Notes under the pieces: model-generated
The model's input: the letters and a program-made list of their open reading frames with translations, nothing else
The model's database searches: none
Told to the model about the DNA's origin: nothing
DNA from: Lepus europaeus
Taxonomy: Eukaryota > Chordata > Mammalia > Lagomorpha > Leporidae
NCBI RefSeq assembly: GCF_033115175.1
Contig: NC_084845.1
Location: forward strand, 808,501 to 872,500
Direction: 5' to 3'
DNA: 64,000 bases
Program-made: the position numbers and the translations under genes
Part shown: in pieces, positions 11,319 to 22,834 of the stretch
Numbering within the stretch: position 1 is the stretch's first letter
Layout: every line of letters starts with the position of its first letter

Positions 11319-14300
11319 TCAGTTGTCACCGATCAGAGAAAACAAATGATATTTGTCTCTTTGGGACTGGCTTAATTCACTCAGCATGATGTTTTCCAGA
11401 TTGCTCCATCTTGTTGCCAATGACCGGGTTTCATTGTTTCTTACTGCTGTATAGTATTCTATGGAGTACATGCCCCATAATTTCTTTATCCAGTGTACTG
11501 TTGATGGGCATTTGGGTTGGTTCCAGGTCTTAGCTATTGTGAATTGAGCTGCAATAAACATTAATGTGCAGATGGCTTTTTTATTAGCCAATTTAATTTC
11601 CTTTGGGTAAATTCCAAGGAGTGGGATGGCTGGGTTGTATGGTAGGGTTATGTTCAGGTTTCTGAGGAATCTCCAGACTGACTTCCATAGTGGCTTAACC
11701 AGTTTGCATTCCCACCAACAGTGGGTTAGTGTCCCTTTTTCCCCACATCCTCACCAGCATTTATTGTTGGTAGATTTCTGAATGTGAGCCATTCTCACCG
11801 GGGTGAGGTGAAACCTCATTGTGGTTTTGAATTGCATTTCTCTGATTGCTAGTGATCTTGAACATTTTTTCATGTGTCTGTTGGCCATTTGGATTTCTTC
11901 TTTCGAAAAATGTCTATTGAGGTCCTTGGCCCATCTCTTCAGTGGGTTGTTTGTTCTGTTGTTGTGGATTTTCTTGATTTCTTTGTAGATTCTGGTTATC
12001 AACCCTTTATCTGTTGCATAGTTTGCAAATATTTTTCCCATTCTGTCGGTTGCCTCTTCACTTTCCTGTTTCTTTTGAAGTACAGAAACTTCTCAATTTG
12101 ATGCAATCCCAAATGTTAAGTTTGGTTTTGACTGCCTGTGCTGTTGGAGTATTTTCCAGGAAGTCTTTGCCTGTGCCTATATCTTGCAGGGTTTCTCCAA
12201 TGCTCTCTAATAATTTGATGGTTTCAGTTCGTAGATTTAAGTTTTTAATCCATGTTGAGTGAATTTTTGTGTAAGGTGAAAGGTAGGGAGGGGTCTTGCT
12301 TCAAGCTTCTGCACGTGGAAATCCAATTTTCCAAGCACCATTTATTGAATATGCTGTCCTTATTCCAGGGATTAGTTTTGGATCTTTGATCAAATATGAG
12401 TTGGCTGTAGATGTTTGGATTGATTTCTGGTGTTTCTATTCTGTTCCATTGGTCTATCCATCTGTTTCTGTACCAGTACCACACCCTTTTGATAACAACT
12501 GCCCTGTAGTATGGCCTGAAATCTGGTATTCTGATGCCTCCGGCTTTGTTTTTGTTGTACTAGATTGCTTTGGCTATTCGAGGTCTTCTATGTCTCCATA
12601 TGAATTTCAGCATCATTTTTTCCAGATCTGAGAAGAAGGTCTTCGGTATCTTGATTGGTATTGCATTGAATGTATAAATTGCTTTTGGGAGAATAGACAT
12701 TTTGATGATATGGATTCTTCCAATCCATGAGCATGGAAGATTTCTCCATTTTTTGGTATCCTCTTCTATTTCTTTCTCTAGAGTTTTGTAGTTTTCATCG
12801 TAGAGATCTTTAACGTCCTTGGTTAAGTTTATTCCAAGGTATTTGATTGTTTTTGTAGCTATTGTGAATGGGATTGATCTTAGAAGTTCTTCCTCAGCCG
12901 TGGCATTGCCTGTGTATACAAAGGCTGTTGATTTTTGTGCATTGATTTTATATCCTACTACTTTGCCAAACTCTTCTATGAGTTCCAGTAGTCTCTTAGT
13001 AGAGTTCTTTGGGTCCCCTAAATAAAGAATCATATCATCTGCAAAGAGGGATAGTTTGAGTTCTTCCTTCCCAATTTGTATCCCTTTAATTTCTTTTTCT
13101 TGCCTAATAGCTCTGGCTAAAACTTCCAGAACTATATTGAATAGCAGTGGTGAGAGTGGGCATCCCTGTCTGGTACCAGATCTCAGCGGAAATGCTTCCA
13201 ACTTTTCCCCATTCAATAGGATGTTGGCCGTGGGTGTTTCATAAATTGCTTTGATTGTATTGAGGAATGTTCCTTCCATACCCAGTTTGCTTAGAGTTTT
13301 CATCTTGAAAGGGTGTTGTATTTTATCAAATGCTTTCTCTGCGTCTATTGAGAGAATCATATGGTTTTTCTTCTGCAGTCTGTTAATGTAGTGTATTACG
13401 TTGATTGTTTTGCGAACGTTGAACCATCCCTGCATACCAGGGATAAATCCCACTTGGTCTGGGTGGATGATCTTTCTGATGTGTTGTTGCATTCTATTGG
13501 CCAGAATTTTATTGAGGTTTTTTGCATCTATGTTCATCAGGGATATTGGTCTGTAATTCTCTTTCAATGCTGCATCTTTTTCCGGCTTAGGAATTAAGGT
13601 GTGCTGGCTTCATAGAAAGAATTTGGGAGGATTGCCTCTTTTTCGATTGTTTTGAATAGTTTGAGAAGAGTTGGAGTTAGTTCTCTTCTAAATGTCTGGT
13701 AGAACTCAGCAGTGAATCCATCTGGTCCGGGCTTTTCTTTGTTGGGAGGGCCTTTATTACCTTTTCAATTTCTGTGTCAGTTATGGGTCTGTTTAGGTTT
13801 TCTATGTCTTCCTGGCTCAATTTAGGGAGGTTGTATGTATCCAAGAATCTGTCCATTTCTGATAGATTTCCCTGTTTGAGGGCATACAAGTCCTTGTAGT
13901 AATTTCTGATGATTCTTTTTATTTCTGTGGTGTCTGTTGTTACGTTTCCATTTTCATCTCTGATCCTATTGATTTGGGTCTTTTCTTTTTTTAGTTAGTT
14001 GAGCCAATGGGGTGTCAATTTTGTTTATTTTTTCAAAAAACCAGCTCCTCGTTTGGCTGATTTTTTGTAATTTTTTTTTGCATTCAATCCTGTTGATTTC
14101 TTCTTTGATTTTAATTATTTCTCTTCTCCTACTGGGTTTGGGTTTGGTTTGCTGCAGGTTTTCTAGGTCCTTGAGATGACTTGAAAGCTCATCTATTTGG
14201 TGCCTTTCCAATTTCTTGATGTAGGCACCTATTGATATAAACTTTCCTCTTAACACTGCTTTTGTTGTATCCCATAGGTTTTGGTATGTTGTGCTGTTAT

Positions 14301-14976
14301 CCTCATTAACTTCCAGAAAATTTTTGATTTCTCTTTTAATTTCTTCTATGACCCATTGTTCATTCAGGAGCATGTTGTTCAATCTCCATGTGTTTGCAAC
14401 TCGGATTCCCGAGTTGCTAATTTCCAATTTCATTCCTTTGTGGTCTGAGAAGCTGCGTGGTAAGATTCTAATTCTTTTGAATTTGCTAAGACTTGCTTTA
14501 TGGCCTAGTATGTGGTCAATCCTAGAGAAGGTTCCATGTACTGCTGAGAAGAATGTAAATTCTTTCTGTGTAGGATGAAAAGTTCTGTAGATATCTGTTG
14601 GATCCATTTGGGCTATAGTGTTGTTTAAGTCTACTGTCTCCTTGTTGATCTTCTGTCCTGTTGATCTATCTCTGAGAGTGTAGTATTGAAGTCCCCCAGA
14701 ACTATTGTATTGGTGTCTAAGTCTCCCTTTAAGTCCCTTAACAAGTCTTTTAAATAAACTGGTGCCCTGTAATTAGGTGCATATACATTGATAATCGTTA
14801 TATCTTCCTGTTGAATGGATCCCTTAATCATTATATAGTGCCCCTCTTTGTCTCTCCTAACAGTTTTTGTGGTAAAGTTTATGTTGTCCGATATTAAGAT
14901 GGCTATGCCCGCTCTTTTTTCATTTCTGTTGGCATGGTATATATTTTTCCAGCCTTTCACTTTCAGTCTGTATGAA
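11319..14976 (-). pseudogene. L1 ORF2 (endonuclease/reverse transcriptase), degenerate
   Basis: Conceptual ORF2p fragments read in order on the minus strand: endonuclease from about 14.98 to 13.97 kb, reverse transcriptase (longest open piece 335 codons, 12560-13567), and the C-terminal part down to about 11.32 kb. The RT active-site FADD is intact at 13034-13045. The reading frame breaks at least near 14.62, 13.93, 13.6 and 12.5 kb. Truncation removed the start of the endonuclease domain, including the conserved early Asn and Glu catalytic residues. The element cannot encode an active ORF2p. Plus-strand ORFs over this region are shadows. Confidence 0.93.
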
Positions 14977-14991
14977 TGAAGATGAGTTTTT

Positions 14992-15834
14992 GTTTTTCTC
15001 TCTTCCAACCAGAGTTGTGATTTTGGCCAAGTATTTGTCTGCCAACCGCAGGTATTTCTTTGGAAACTGTGGGATCTGGATTCTCCATAACAGGACGCAG
15101 ACTGGATTAAGGGAGATGGATTTGAGAACCGGAATGGGTAATGGGAGGGTCAGGGGATGAGTCACTCTAGAGAGTGAGACCCTTTCTCTCACCTATTTTT
15201 CCTAACTCATGTCCTTGGCATCCTTTCTGTCCTCTCAGGCTTCTGGCTTTCAAGGGTTGTGGATAAAGGAGTTACATGGTAATTCTTTACACATTCTGCT
15301 CAAGTTTGCTGTGAACTCAAAACTGCTCTTTAAAAACACTATTCAATCCTGGGAGAAAAAGAAAATATCCTACCAAACAATTGTGATAAAAGCTTTTATG
15401 GAGTGGGACAGGAAGGGGAAAAGGGGAAAAAAGGAAACGGAACCCAAGGTGAACAAAGAACCATCTTGGCTACATGAAAGCACAGCAGAAAATGGAAGCA
15501 GAGGAAGGACTGTGTTCCAGGAGATTCTGAAGTGTGGAGAGGCAATGGTTCAGGAAGGGGCCACTGAGCAAGCGGTGAAACTCTCACACACAGGCACAGT
15601 ACATCTCTAGTGGGGTTTTGGGAGGAGTCGACTTCTGAAAATGATACCTCTACACCTACCAGATGCCAGTGATTCCTTATGAAGGTTTCACGTAAGGGAG
15701 CCAGGACAGCAAGTAGGTAAGAGGGGCTGGTGAGAGCAATTTTGGAGGATTACAACATTAGGATTTGTGGGTGAGAGATCCTCCTCCACAGGCTCTGCAA
15801 AGATGTGGGGCCCAAGAGCTGGCCCAGCAGGTAT
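14992..15834. other. Unassigned, with possible old L1M 3' end at 15235-15350
   Basis: CTGCTCAAGTTTGCTGTGAA followed by CAAAACTGCTCTTTAAAAA resembles the 3' terminus of ancient mammalian L1M elements. The 133-codon ORF at 15209 crosses it and is not considered a gene. Confidence 0.45.
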
Positions 15835-16228
15835 TGTTAGGCCATCACAAAACACACCAAACACCAGAGTAAGGGAAAGGGTTTATTAAGGAAAACCCAG
15901 CAGGCTGGAGGGAAGGGGAAAGGGAGAGAGGGAGGGAGGGAGGGAGAGAGAGAGAGAGAGAGGAGCTAGCAAGGAGAGAAGAGAGAGAGCAGAGAGAGGA
16001 GAGGAGCCAAGAGAGCCACATGTTCAGGAACAGGTCCTTTTAAAACTTTGCCGGAGGGCAGGCAGGGAAGCAGGAGCAGTGAATCCCTTTAGGATGGGGC
16101 TGGAGCTTGACACCAGTGGTTGGGCCATGTGGCCACCTGGCTTCCAACAATGGCGGTGGGGGCTAGAGCCTAGGATGGTGTCAGGGTGTAGATCGTGCCA
16201 TAGATAAAACTGTGCCATTTTCCTAACA
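15835..16228 (-). mobile_element. Solo LTR, copy 2 (inverted)
   Basis: This 394-bp element, read on the minus strand, begins TGTTAGGAAAATGG and ends TGATGGCCTAACA. It has 6-bp inverted ends and a perfect 5-bp TSD GGTAT (15830-15834 and 16229-16233). It is the inverted homologue of the LTR at 7787-8196 and includes a long (GGGA)n/(GA)n tract on the plus strand at about 15915-15962. Confidence 0.85.
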
Positions 16229-16233
16229 GGTAT

Positions 16234-16760
16234 AAACTCTAAGATGCTATCTTGGGGTAGCATGTGGGAGGGCCAGTGAATTAGTGCTGAGGAAATTTCC
16301 AGGCAATGAGTCATCCATGTGGAAATACCAAAAGTGGGACTGCTTGGAGGTCAGAGCAGAAAGATCTGCCCCCAGGCCAACAATCCCAGAGAGTCAAGAT
16401 GGGCTCTCAATGGACGTGGGCACCCACCCACTGGGTACCCAACCCACTCCCACCAATGCCTCTGTAGGAATCCAGCCCTGGCAGGCCCTAGCCCTTTTAT
16501 GGCTGTGATGACCCTGCAACAGGCAAAGCCTCCCTCAATCCCTGGAGCCCCAGGTATTCCTAGATGTTGGCAGGTTGTGCTACTTTCTGCAGGCTCTTGG
16601 GAATGAGATTCCTACTCATTTGGTTTTTGATGGAATTCTATATGGTAGTTGGACAAGGTCTGTTTCCTTGCTAGTCCTTAGGTGGGTACTGCCTTTAGCC
16701 CGTGCAGCCTCCTCTATCAGAACCAGCAATGATATTCGATGGTATCACGCTACCTTATCT
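16234..16760. other. Unassigned sequence
   Basis: No gene recognised. Overlapping plus-strand ORFs near 16284-16606 show no domain. Confidence 0.4.
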
Positions 16761-16789
16761 CTGAGTCTCCTATCATTGTTTTTCTTTAT

Positions 16790-17215
16790 GCAGATTCTCT
16801 AAGTGGTTCATATTCATCACATCTGCAATGTTCCACTGGCCATAGGGCATGGACATCTTTCAAAGCCATTACTTTATGTTTTCCCTCTGGATCCAAATGT
16901 TCACATCTGCCCTGAATGCAAAATAAATGCATTTCATCCCGAGGTCCCCCAAAACTTCCCATCCCTTACAATGTATCAACTCAGAACCAAAATCTTATCC
17001 AACGTAATCTTTATCTAAGTTGTCTCAATCAGTTTGGGTGAGGCAGTAGGTATATATAACCTATCCTGGTTATATATTTATATATATATATATAATATAA
17101 ATATATATATTTAACTTATTTAAATATATATATTTCTATCTGTGGACCATAAATCCAGAAAACTAGTTCTGTGCTTCCAAAACAAAGGTGGGACAAACCT
17201 AGGATCATAGTTCTA
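16790..17215. mobile_element. Ancient ERV-related interspersed repeat, family uncertain
   Basis: GCAAAATAAATGCATTTCAT, CCCCAAAACTTCCCATC and ACAATGTATCAACTCAGAA occur in the order I recognise from a widespread old mammalian ERV-related repeat. A TA-rich tract interrupts it at about 17070-17135. Confidence 0.45.
17060..17135. repeat. AT-rich (TA)n simple sequence
   Basis: Short TATA runs mixed with TTTAA. Confidence 0.85.
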
Positions 17216-17224
17216 GGAGTGTAA

Positions 17225-17332
17225 TACAAAAAGTTAATGGAAATAAGACATTTATTTTGGAGCAAACATTTTTGAGAACCATGCAGTTTTCATGTACATA
17301 TTTTCCATGTATTTTCTGAAGACTCTTGCATG
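17225..17332 (+). mobile_element. Mariner-derived (MARNA-like) fragment
   Basis: AAAAAGTTAATGGAAATAAG, ATTTATTTTGGAGCAAACAT and TTTTCCATGTATTTTCTGAA follow the arrangement of the mammalian MARNA mariner relic. The copy is diverged. Confidence 0.5.
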
Positions 17333-17334
17333 TA

Positions 17335-18160
17335 GTTTTAAAAGGACAGAAAAAGGAAGAGGAAGAAGGAAAGGAAACCCCACCCCCAGTTCTGAAACTT
17401 ATCTTGGCAAAGTCCATGAAGTATCACAGCCTGGGAATGTCCATGAATCAGTTTTCCCTCTTGTGCTCATAGCTTTGTATCATACTCCTTTTTTAGGAAA
17501 GGTAGTTAAGGGTTTTACGGATCAGATTTCTCAGCCACTTTTTATATACAGAATGCTGAAAGCCCTACACTCTTGAATTTCATACTAATCCTCCCTTTAG
17601 ATCAATGGTGACAGTCTCTATCAGTATGCAACAGGGATTCACCCCACTAGACAGATTTTTTTTCTGCACATTTTTTTTCTCAGAAAATCTTGTACCTATT
17701 ATTAGCTTTTGCTGATATGACTGAAGGACGTCTTTAAACATACCACATACTCTCAGACCGTACTGAGGGGACCTCAATATGGTCACGGTCTCTCTGAACA
17801 GTTGTGTAACAGAATACTATGATCTTTTGATCTGAGATAGTAGGAAAATGTGCAGTCCTACCCTATTTCTTTAGAACATACTTTCCTGACAGTAAATTTT
17901 TTATTTTTTATTTTTCCAGTTAGGAGACTGAGAATTTCTCAGTCTTGGGTCTTTTCTGCTTCACAGTACTTTCCTATCTATCACACTTTACTAGAATCCA
18001 TAAGAAATGGTCAGATTTTTCAATATTCTTGTTTAAATTGTCCTCAGCTAAATATGCAACTCACACATGAATATTTGCTGCTGCAGCTCTCCTTTTAACA
18101 TTTAAAAATTTGGGGGAAGACTCCAAAAGCCAACTAAGATGAACACAGATAAGTTGTGAT
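17335..18160. other. Unassigned sequence
   Basis: No recognised exon or repeat. Confidence 0.4.
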
Positions 18161-18169
18161 GTAGTCATA

Positions 18170-18505
18170 CAAAATACTTAAAACATGAACTATTCATACA
18201 ACACAAATCTCAATTATGTTGCATGAAAAAGGCAAAAAATATACTTCAGTTACACATACATAAAACTCTAGAAAAGAGAAATTTATCTATGGTGAAGAAT
18301 AATCAACAGTGGCCTAGAGATTAGGGGATGTTAGAAAGGACACAAAGAGAGATTGAGGGGCTGTAAGTTACAAGTTAACTTTGAGGGCAATGGGTATGTC
18401 CAACATCATTGCTAAAACAATGGTTTCACAGATATCTATAGATGTCAAGACTTACTAAACTATACTTTCTGTGCATTATATTCTACACTGATTATACTTC
18501 AAAAT
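18170..18505 (+). mobile_element. Ancient L1M 3'-end fragment
   Basis: Successive L1M-like landmarks are present: ACTCTAGAAAAGAGAAA, AACAGTGGCCTAGAGATTAG, AGATGTCAAGACTTACTAAA and TGATTATACTTCAAAA. The order is that of the last ~300 bp of old mammalian L1s. No coding capacity. Confidence 0.5.
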
Positions 18506-18609
18506 CTGGTCTCCCACTTCTATTGGAAAACCAGATGATTGGTTATTACCTCTACCATTTCACTCCAGACGCCTTGGGAGGTTAGTCTCTTTCTCTGTAG
18601 TAAAACTGG

Positions 18610-18636
18610 CAAAAAAAAAAAAAAAAAAAAAAAAAA
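18610..18636. repeat. Poly-A tract
   Basis: Uninterrupted A run of about 27 bases, with no SINE body beside it. Confidence 0.97.
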
Positions 18637-18639
18637 TCG

Positions 18640-19395
18640 GATAAAGTCACCAAGAACACTGGGTGGTCATAAAAGCTACATCTTTAGACCACAATCTTTC
18701 TCTACTCACAGCAAAGACATCAGGTACAGATTCCAGGAAGGCATAGGAATCAGGAAACCTACATTGTTTCCAGTACCTGTGATTCTGACAGTGAATGATA
18801 TAGCATTGGGAACAGAATTTCTGCTCACCCCAATTCCATAAAGCCATAGTGACTAGTGTTTTGACAATGGGCACTTCCCCTAATAGCTTACTGCAGTCTT
18901 CCCAATCCCTATAATTCACACTCAGTGTCTCTATCAGTTATGTTTCTCTCCTGGGCACTTTCATTGGTGACCTAAAGAAGGAGCTTCTGTCCTTAGGGAA
19001 CACAACAACTTAGCAGGTCCTTGGGGACAGCTTCCTCTAAGAAATCATGGGAAACACGGGACATACACTAACAAGACACCCCATCTATGCTGCTCCCAAA
19101 TATACCGTAGGTTGTAATAAAGCAACATCCTCTTCAAGGTGACGAATGGGCCCACAAATAATTCCAATCCAGGCAAATCAGCCCCAGAAAGATCTGAATT
19201 CTTACCTAAGAAGCTAACAAGTCAGCAATGGAGATAAGAGACCTGGACTCAGAACTCTTCTCCCCCAATCCATTGTCCCACTGAGGCACACTGGGAGGCC
19301 CCCACAATGCTGTTTTATCTTTCCAGTTGGACAGGGCCTAATTTTGTTTCCAATCACTCCAGTGAAAGAACCCTCAAGATTCTATGTGGCTTATT
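18640..19395. other. Downstream flank of the zinc-finger locus
   Basis: No further gene recognised. Confidence 0.4.
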
Positions 19396-19401
19396 AAGGC
19401 C

Positions 19402-19407
19402 TTTATT
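19402..19407 (-). other. Candidate polyadenylation signal of the zinc-finger locus
   Basis: AATAAA on the minus strand, about 490 bases past the stop codon. It implies a short 3' UTR over 19400-19899. This is inferred from position only. Confidence 0.45.
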
Positions 19408-19899
19408 ATCACAAACCACAGCAGCATGAGGTAAGTACTTTTCCAGACTGAGTGACTTGGAGGCTGGAAAAAATCCATCCCAAGTATCATGTGAAGTCCT
19501 CGTAGAAAGTGTATCTGGTCTGCAAGTCACCAGCAGAACACAGCTCAGGTCCTCTTGGCTGAAGATGGGTCATTTCCACACCTATACCAGAGAGGATGGA
19601 ATGAGGACCCTTCCCCCCACCCCCACATTGTTCTCAGGTGTCCCATGATTCCTTCCAGGTGTTGGAGACAAAATACAAAGTCTCACCTTCCCTGAGGGTG
19701 TGGGAGTGACCTGTGGCTTCAGCCACGGATAATGACAGTGACATTACTCTAGCAAGGAACTTGAGGTCAGAATGTGCAATATAATTCCTGAAGGCTTTCC
19801 ATGTTACCTGGCACTCATATGGTATCTCTCTCTGCATGGATGTTGACATATATGAGGTTCTACATCTGCTAGAAATGTCCTGCTGTGTTAAAAGCACTC

Positions 19900-21143
19900 C
19901 TAAAGCCTTCCTGCTGTATGAATTTTCTGGTGCCGAATGAGGTGGGAGCTTAAGCTGTAGGCTTTTCCACATTCACTGCACTCATATGGCCTTTCTCCAG
20001 TGTGAACCCTTTGATGCCGAACAAGGTGGGAGGTTCTGATGAAGTCTTTCCCACATTTGCTGCATACAAAAGGCCTTTCACCAGTGTGAACTCTCTGATG
20101 TGCAATAAAGTCAGAGCTCCGGCTAAAGAATTTCCCACATTCAATGCACTCAAAAGGCTTTGTCTCAGTGTGAATTCTCTGATGCTTAATAAGGGTGTAT
20201 TTGTGGCCAAAGGACTTCCCACAATCATTGCAATCGTAAGGATTTTCTCCAGTGTGAATACTCTCATGCTGAACAAGTGTGGATTTGTGTCTGAAGACTT
20301 TCCCACAATCGCTACACTTGTAAGGCCTTGCTCCATTGTGAACTCTCTGGTGCACAGTTAAATTGGAGTGATGACTGAAGTACTTCCCACACTCGCCACA
20401 CTTGTAAGGCATTTCTCCAGTATGGATTCTCTTGTGCTGAGTGAGGTTGTCTTTTCGACTGAAGGCTTTCCCACATTCACTGCATTCGTAAGGCCTCTCT
20501 CCAGTATGGATCCTCTGGTGCTGCACAAGTGTGGCTTTGCGGCTGAAGGCTTTCCCACACTCACTACACTTGTAAGGCTTTTCTCCACTATGAATTCTCT
20601 GGTGCTGGATAAGTGTGTCCTTGCGGCCAAAAGCTTTCCCACACTCACTGCACTGGTAGTGCATTTGTCCTGCATCAAAGGCCTCCCCGCTCCCAGTGCT
20701 CCTGGATGTCTTCCTCTTTCTATGAGTGGCCTTTTGCTGGTGAGCACTCAAACTAGCCTGGGATTTCTTCTGTTCCTCATCACATGTGAGAGGCTTCTCT
20801 GACAGATGAGGCTCTTCACAAACTCTTCTGTTCTTCACAAAGACGACCTTGCTTTCACCCCTCTGTAAATGTTTCTCTACACTGTAATGCTTCTTGTACT
20901 GGTCAAAGTTTGCACTGAACCAGAATTGTCTGCCACATGCCCCACATATGTAAGGTCTCAGCTTGTGGTGTGCTCTCTGGTGTTCATCCAGGCATAAAAT
21001 ATCATTCAAGACAGGGCCACATAAATCACAAGGGTGAGCTATCTGGATGGACGAGCCTGTCTTAGAAGCACTAACACGTGTCACTTCTACAGAAATGTTC
21101 TGTGTAGAAGGTGCCTCTTCATCCTTCACTTCTTGTTGACAAC
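19900..21143 (-). CDS. C2H2 zinc-finger protein, terminal exon (KRAB-ZNF family)
   Basis: Open final exon of a probable nuclear DNA-binding zinc-finger protein. A splice acceptor (TTTTCTGCTTTCAG) ends at 21144 and gives phase 1, so residues before Gly-Cys-Gln-Gln in the open frame are intronic. The exon starts with an acidic linker ([13 protein letters not shown]), typical of the KRAB-ZNF group clustered at human 19q13.43. Next come one old finger (Cys51/Cys54..His67/His71 of the open frame), one degenerate finger that has Tyr in place of its first His, and a lysine-rich spacer. Nine consecutive canonical fingers follow, from about residue 175 to the end, joined by TGEKP-like linkers. Recognition residues (-1,2,3,6) by finger: RDTQ, RATQ, RDNQ, HSNV, HSTQ, HYTK, RSDA, RSHR, LSHR. 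The stop is at 19900-19902. No internal stop or missing finger ligand occurs in the nine fingers. The KRAB exon upstream is broken, so the product may lack the repressor domain. Confidence 0.88.
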
Positions 21144-21522
21144 CTGAAAGCAGAAAAATACTGGTGATGTACATGCACATATTGACTCTAGGGACAGGGA
21201 GGCAACACCTAACAAATGTGTGTCTAGTATACCCAGGATTAAGTCCACGGGGCTTCTGGCAGAATAGGGCTAGGATCAGGTTGAAGATAGATCAGTGGAG
21301 CAGTGGATCTGAGGGTCATAAGAAGAATGTCTCATGAGGGACAAAGGGTGTAGGGCAGGGAGGCAGTCTCCAGCTTAATCCTCTGCAAATTACTTTAACC
21401 AGGACCTTGGGTGGCTACTGGTACCAGGTGAGCTCTATCAAGAAATGTGCATCCAGGCCCAGGAAAATCTGATTAGAACTGCGTACCTTATGCTCAAGCA
21501 TTACTTAAAAATATGTGTTCAT
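21144..21522 (-). other. Intron upstream of the finger exon
   Basis: No KRAB or other domain recognised in this stretch. Confidence 0.5.
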
Positions 21523-21690
21523 GGCGCCAGTGCTGTGGTATAGCAGGAAGCTCCTGGCTCCTGGCTTTGGCCTGGCCCAGATTTAGCTGTTGTGGTCATC
21601 TGAAGAGTGAACCAGCAGATGGAAGATCTCCTGTCTCTGCCTCTCTGTAAACTTGATTTTCAAATAAATACATCTTTCAAATAAATACAC
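21523..21690 (+). mobile_element. CSINE with internal deletion
   Basis: The head GGCGCCAGTGCTGTGG jumps directly to GAAGCTCCTGGCTCCTGG, so about 170 bp of the SINE middle are absent. The A/T-rich tail is present. Confidence 0.8.
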
Positions 21691-21908
21691 ATCTTATGAC
21701 ACATTATCGTAGTCCCATATTGGAGAACACTGCAGAGGGAGCAATAGGGAGACCTCTGGCAGAAAGTCAGAATTGAAATAATAAGGATATTCAGAACAGA
21801 GAGAAAGAGACAGAAATAAGGTATGGCCTTCGCATCAATTAATGACAGTATAAGACAGGTTTCTATAACCACTGGAACACAACCCCAAAGTCACACCCTA
21901 CCCCAGTC

Positions 21909-21990
21909 CTTACTCACCCGAGCCTGTCCAAGCCCCTTCTGCTGTGGCAAGAGTCATGCCCTCTCAGGCACCCAGAGTTCTTTCCCTTGC
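21909..21990 (-). other. Candidate small exon with strong donor
   Basis: On the minus strand an ATG-initiated stretch of 13 codons ends at CGG|GTGAGTAAG. The phase would join in frame to the finger exon. It could supply an alternative start for a KRAB-less transcript. There is no homology support, so this is a guess for RNA evidence to test. Confidence 0.2.
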
Positions 21991-22210
21991 TACCACTCAG
22001 CAACAAAAGAGAACCTGGAAGACACAAGTCATAAGAAACAGACCGGACAGTGAATGTGAAAGCACTAAACCAGAGTAACCTAGCCATGAAAAATCACAAG
22101 AAATACTGTTTGCAGGAGCAGCCTAGTGGGTGTCCCAAGAAGTGACTGTGACAACTAAAATTCATGACACGGAAAGACCCAAGGAAACACCAATTAAAAT
22201 ATGTCCAGAG

Positions 22211-22513
22211 GGGCCAGTGCTGTGGCATAGCGGGAAAAGCTACCGCCTGCAGTGCTGGCATCCCATATGGACGCCAGTTCGAGTCCTGGCTTCTCCACTT
22301 CTGCTCCAGTTCTCTGCTATGGCCTGGGAAAGCAGGAGAAGAGGCCCAAGCCTTTAGGCCCCTGCACCAACGTGGGAGACCTGGAAGAAGCTCCTGGCTC
22401 CTGGCTTTGGATTGGCACAGCCATCTGGAGAGTGAACCAGTGGATAGAAGACCTCTCTTTCTCTCTCTCTGCCTCTCTGTAACCCTTTCAAATAAATAAA
22501 GAAATTTTTAAAA
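22211..22513 (+). mobile_element. CSINE, host of a tail-to-tail pair
   Basis: The pair is flanked by an 11-bp TSD TATGTCCAGAG (22200-22210 and 22860-22870). The first CSINE lies on the plus strand, and its A-tail was the target for the next copy. Confidence 0.9.
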
Positions 22514-22834
22514 AAGATTTATTTATTTGAAAGTCAGCGTTACACAGAAAGGAGGAGAGGCAGAGAAAGAGAGAGAGAGAGGTCTTCCATCTGCTGGTTC
22601 ACTCCCTAATAGGCTGCAACAGCTGGAGCTGCGCCCATCTGAAGCTAGGAGCCAGGAGCTTCCTCTGGGTCTCCCATGCATGTGCAGGGGCCCAAGGACT
22701 TGGGCCATATTCCACTGCTTTCCCAGGCCATAGCAGAGAGCTGGATCAGAAGTGGAACAGCCAGGACTTGAACTGGCACTCATATGGGATGCTGGCACTG
22801 CAGGCTATACCTGCTATGCCACAGAGCTGGCCCC
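22514..22834 (-). mobile_element. CSINE inserted in the tail of the preceding copy
   Basis: The minus-strand SINE lies back to back with the plus-strand one. The outer TSD continues after the remnant ATAAATAAATGTTAATAAAA tail. The two arms can fold into a long hairpin. Confidence 0.9.

Larger units (their letters stand above)
9831..14976 (-). mobile_element. LINE-1, 5'-truncated, 15-bp TSD
   Basis: A 5.1-kb minus-strand L1. TGAAGATGAGTTTTT occurs at 9820-9834 and 14977-14991, so both insertion ends are defined. On the sense strand the TSD starts AAAAA, as expected for the TTTT/A target of L1 endonuclease. The 5' end begins inside ORF2. The 3' UTR occupies about 9840-11310 and ends in poly-A, read as T on the plus strand. 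It is not full length and has no 5' UTR or ORF1. Confidence 0.92.

Noticed and set aside
12560-13567. 335-codon reverse transcriptase ORF as a functional gene
   Set aside because: It is the open middle of a 5'-truncated L1 ORF2 with frameshifts on both sides.
7787-16228. The two outer solo LTRs as the two ends of one provirus
   Set aside because: They are inverted relative to each other and each has its own TSD, so they are separate insertions.
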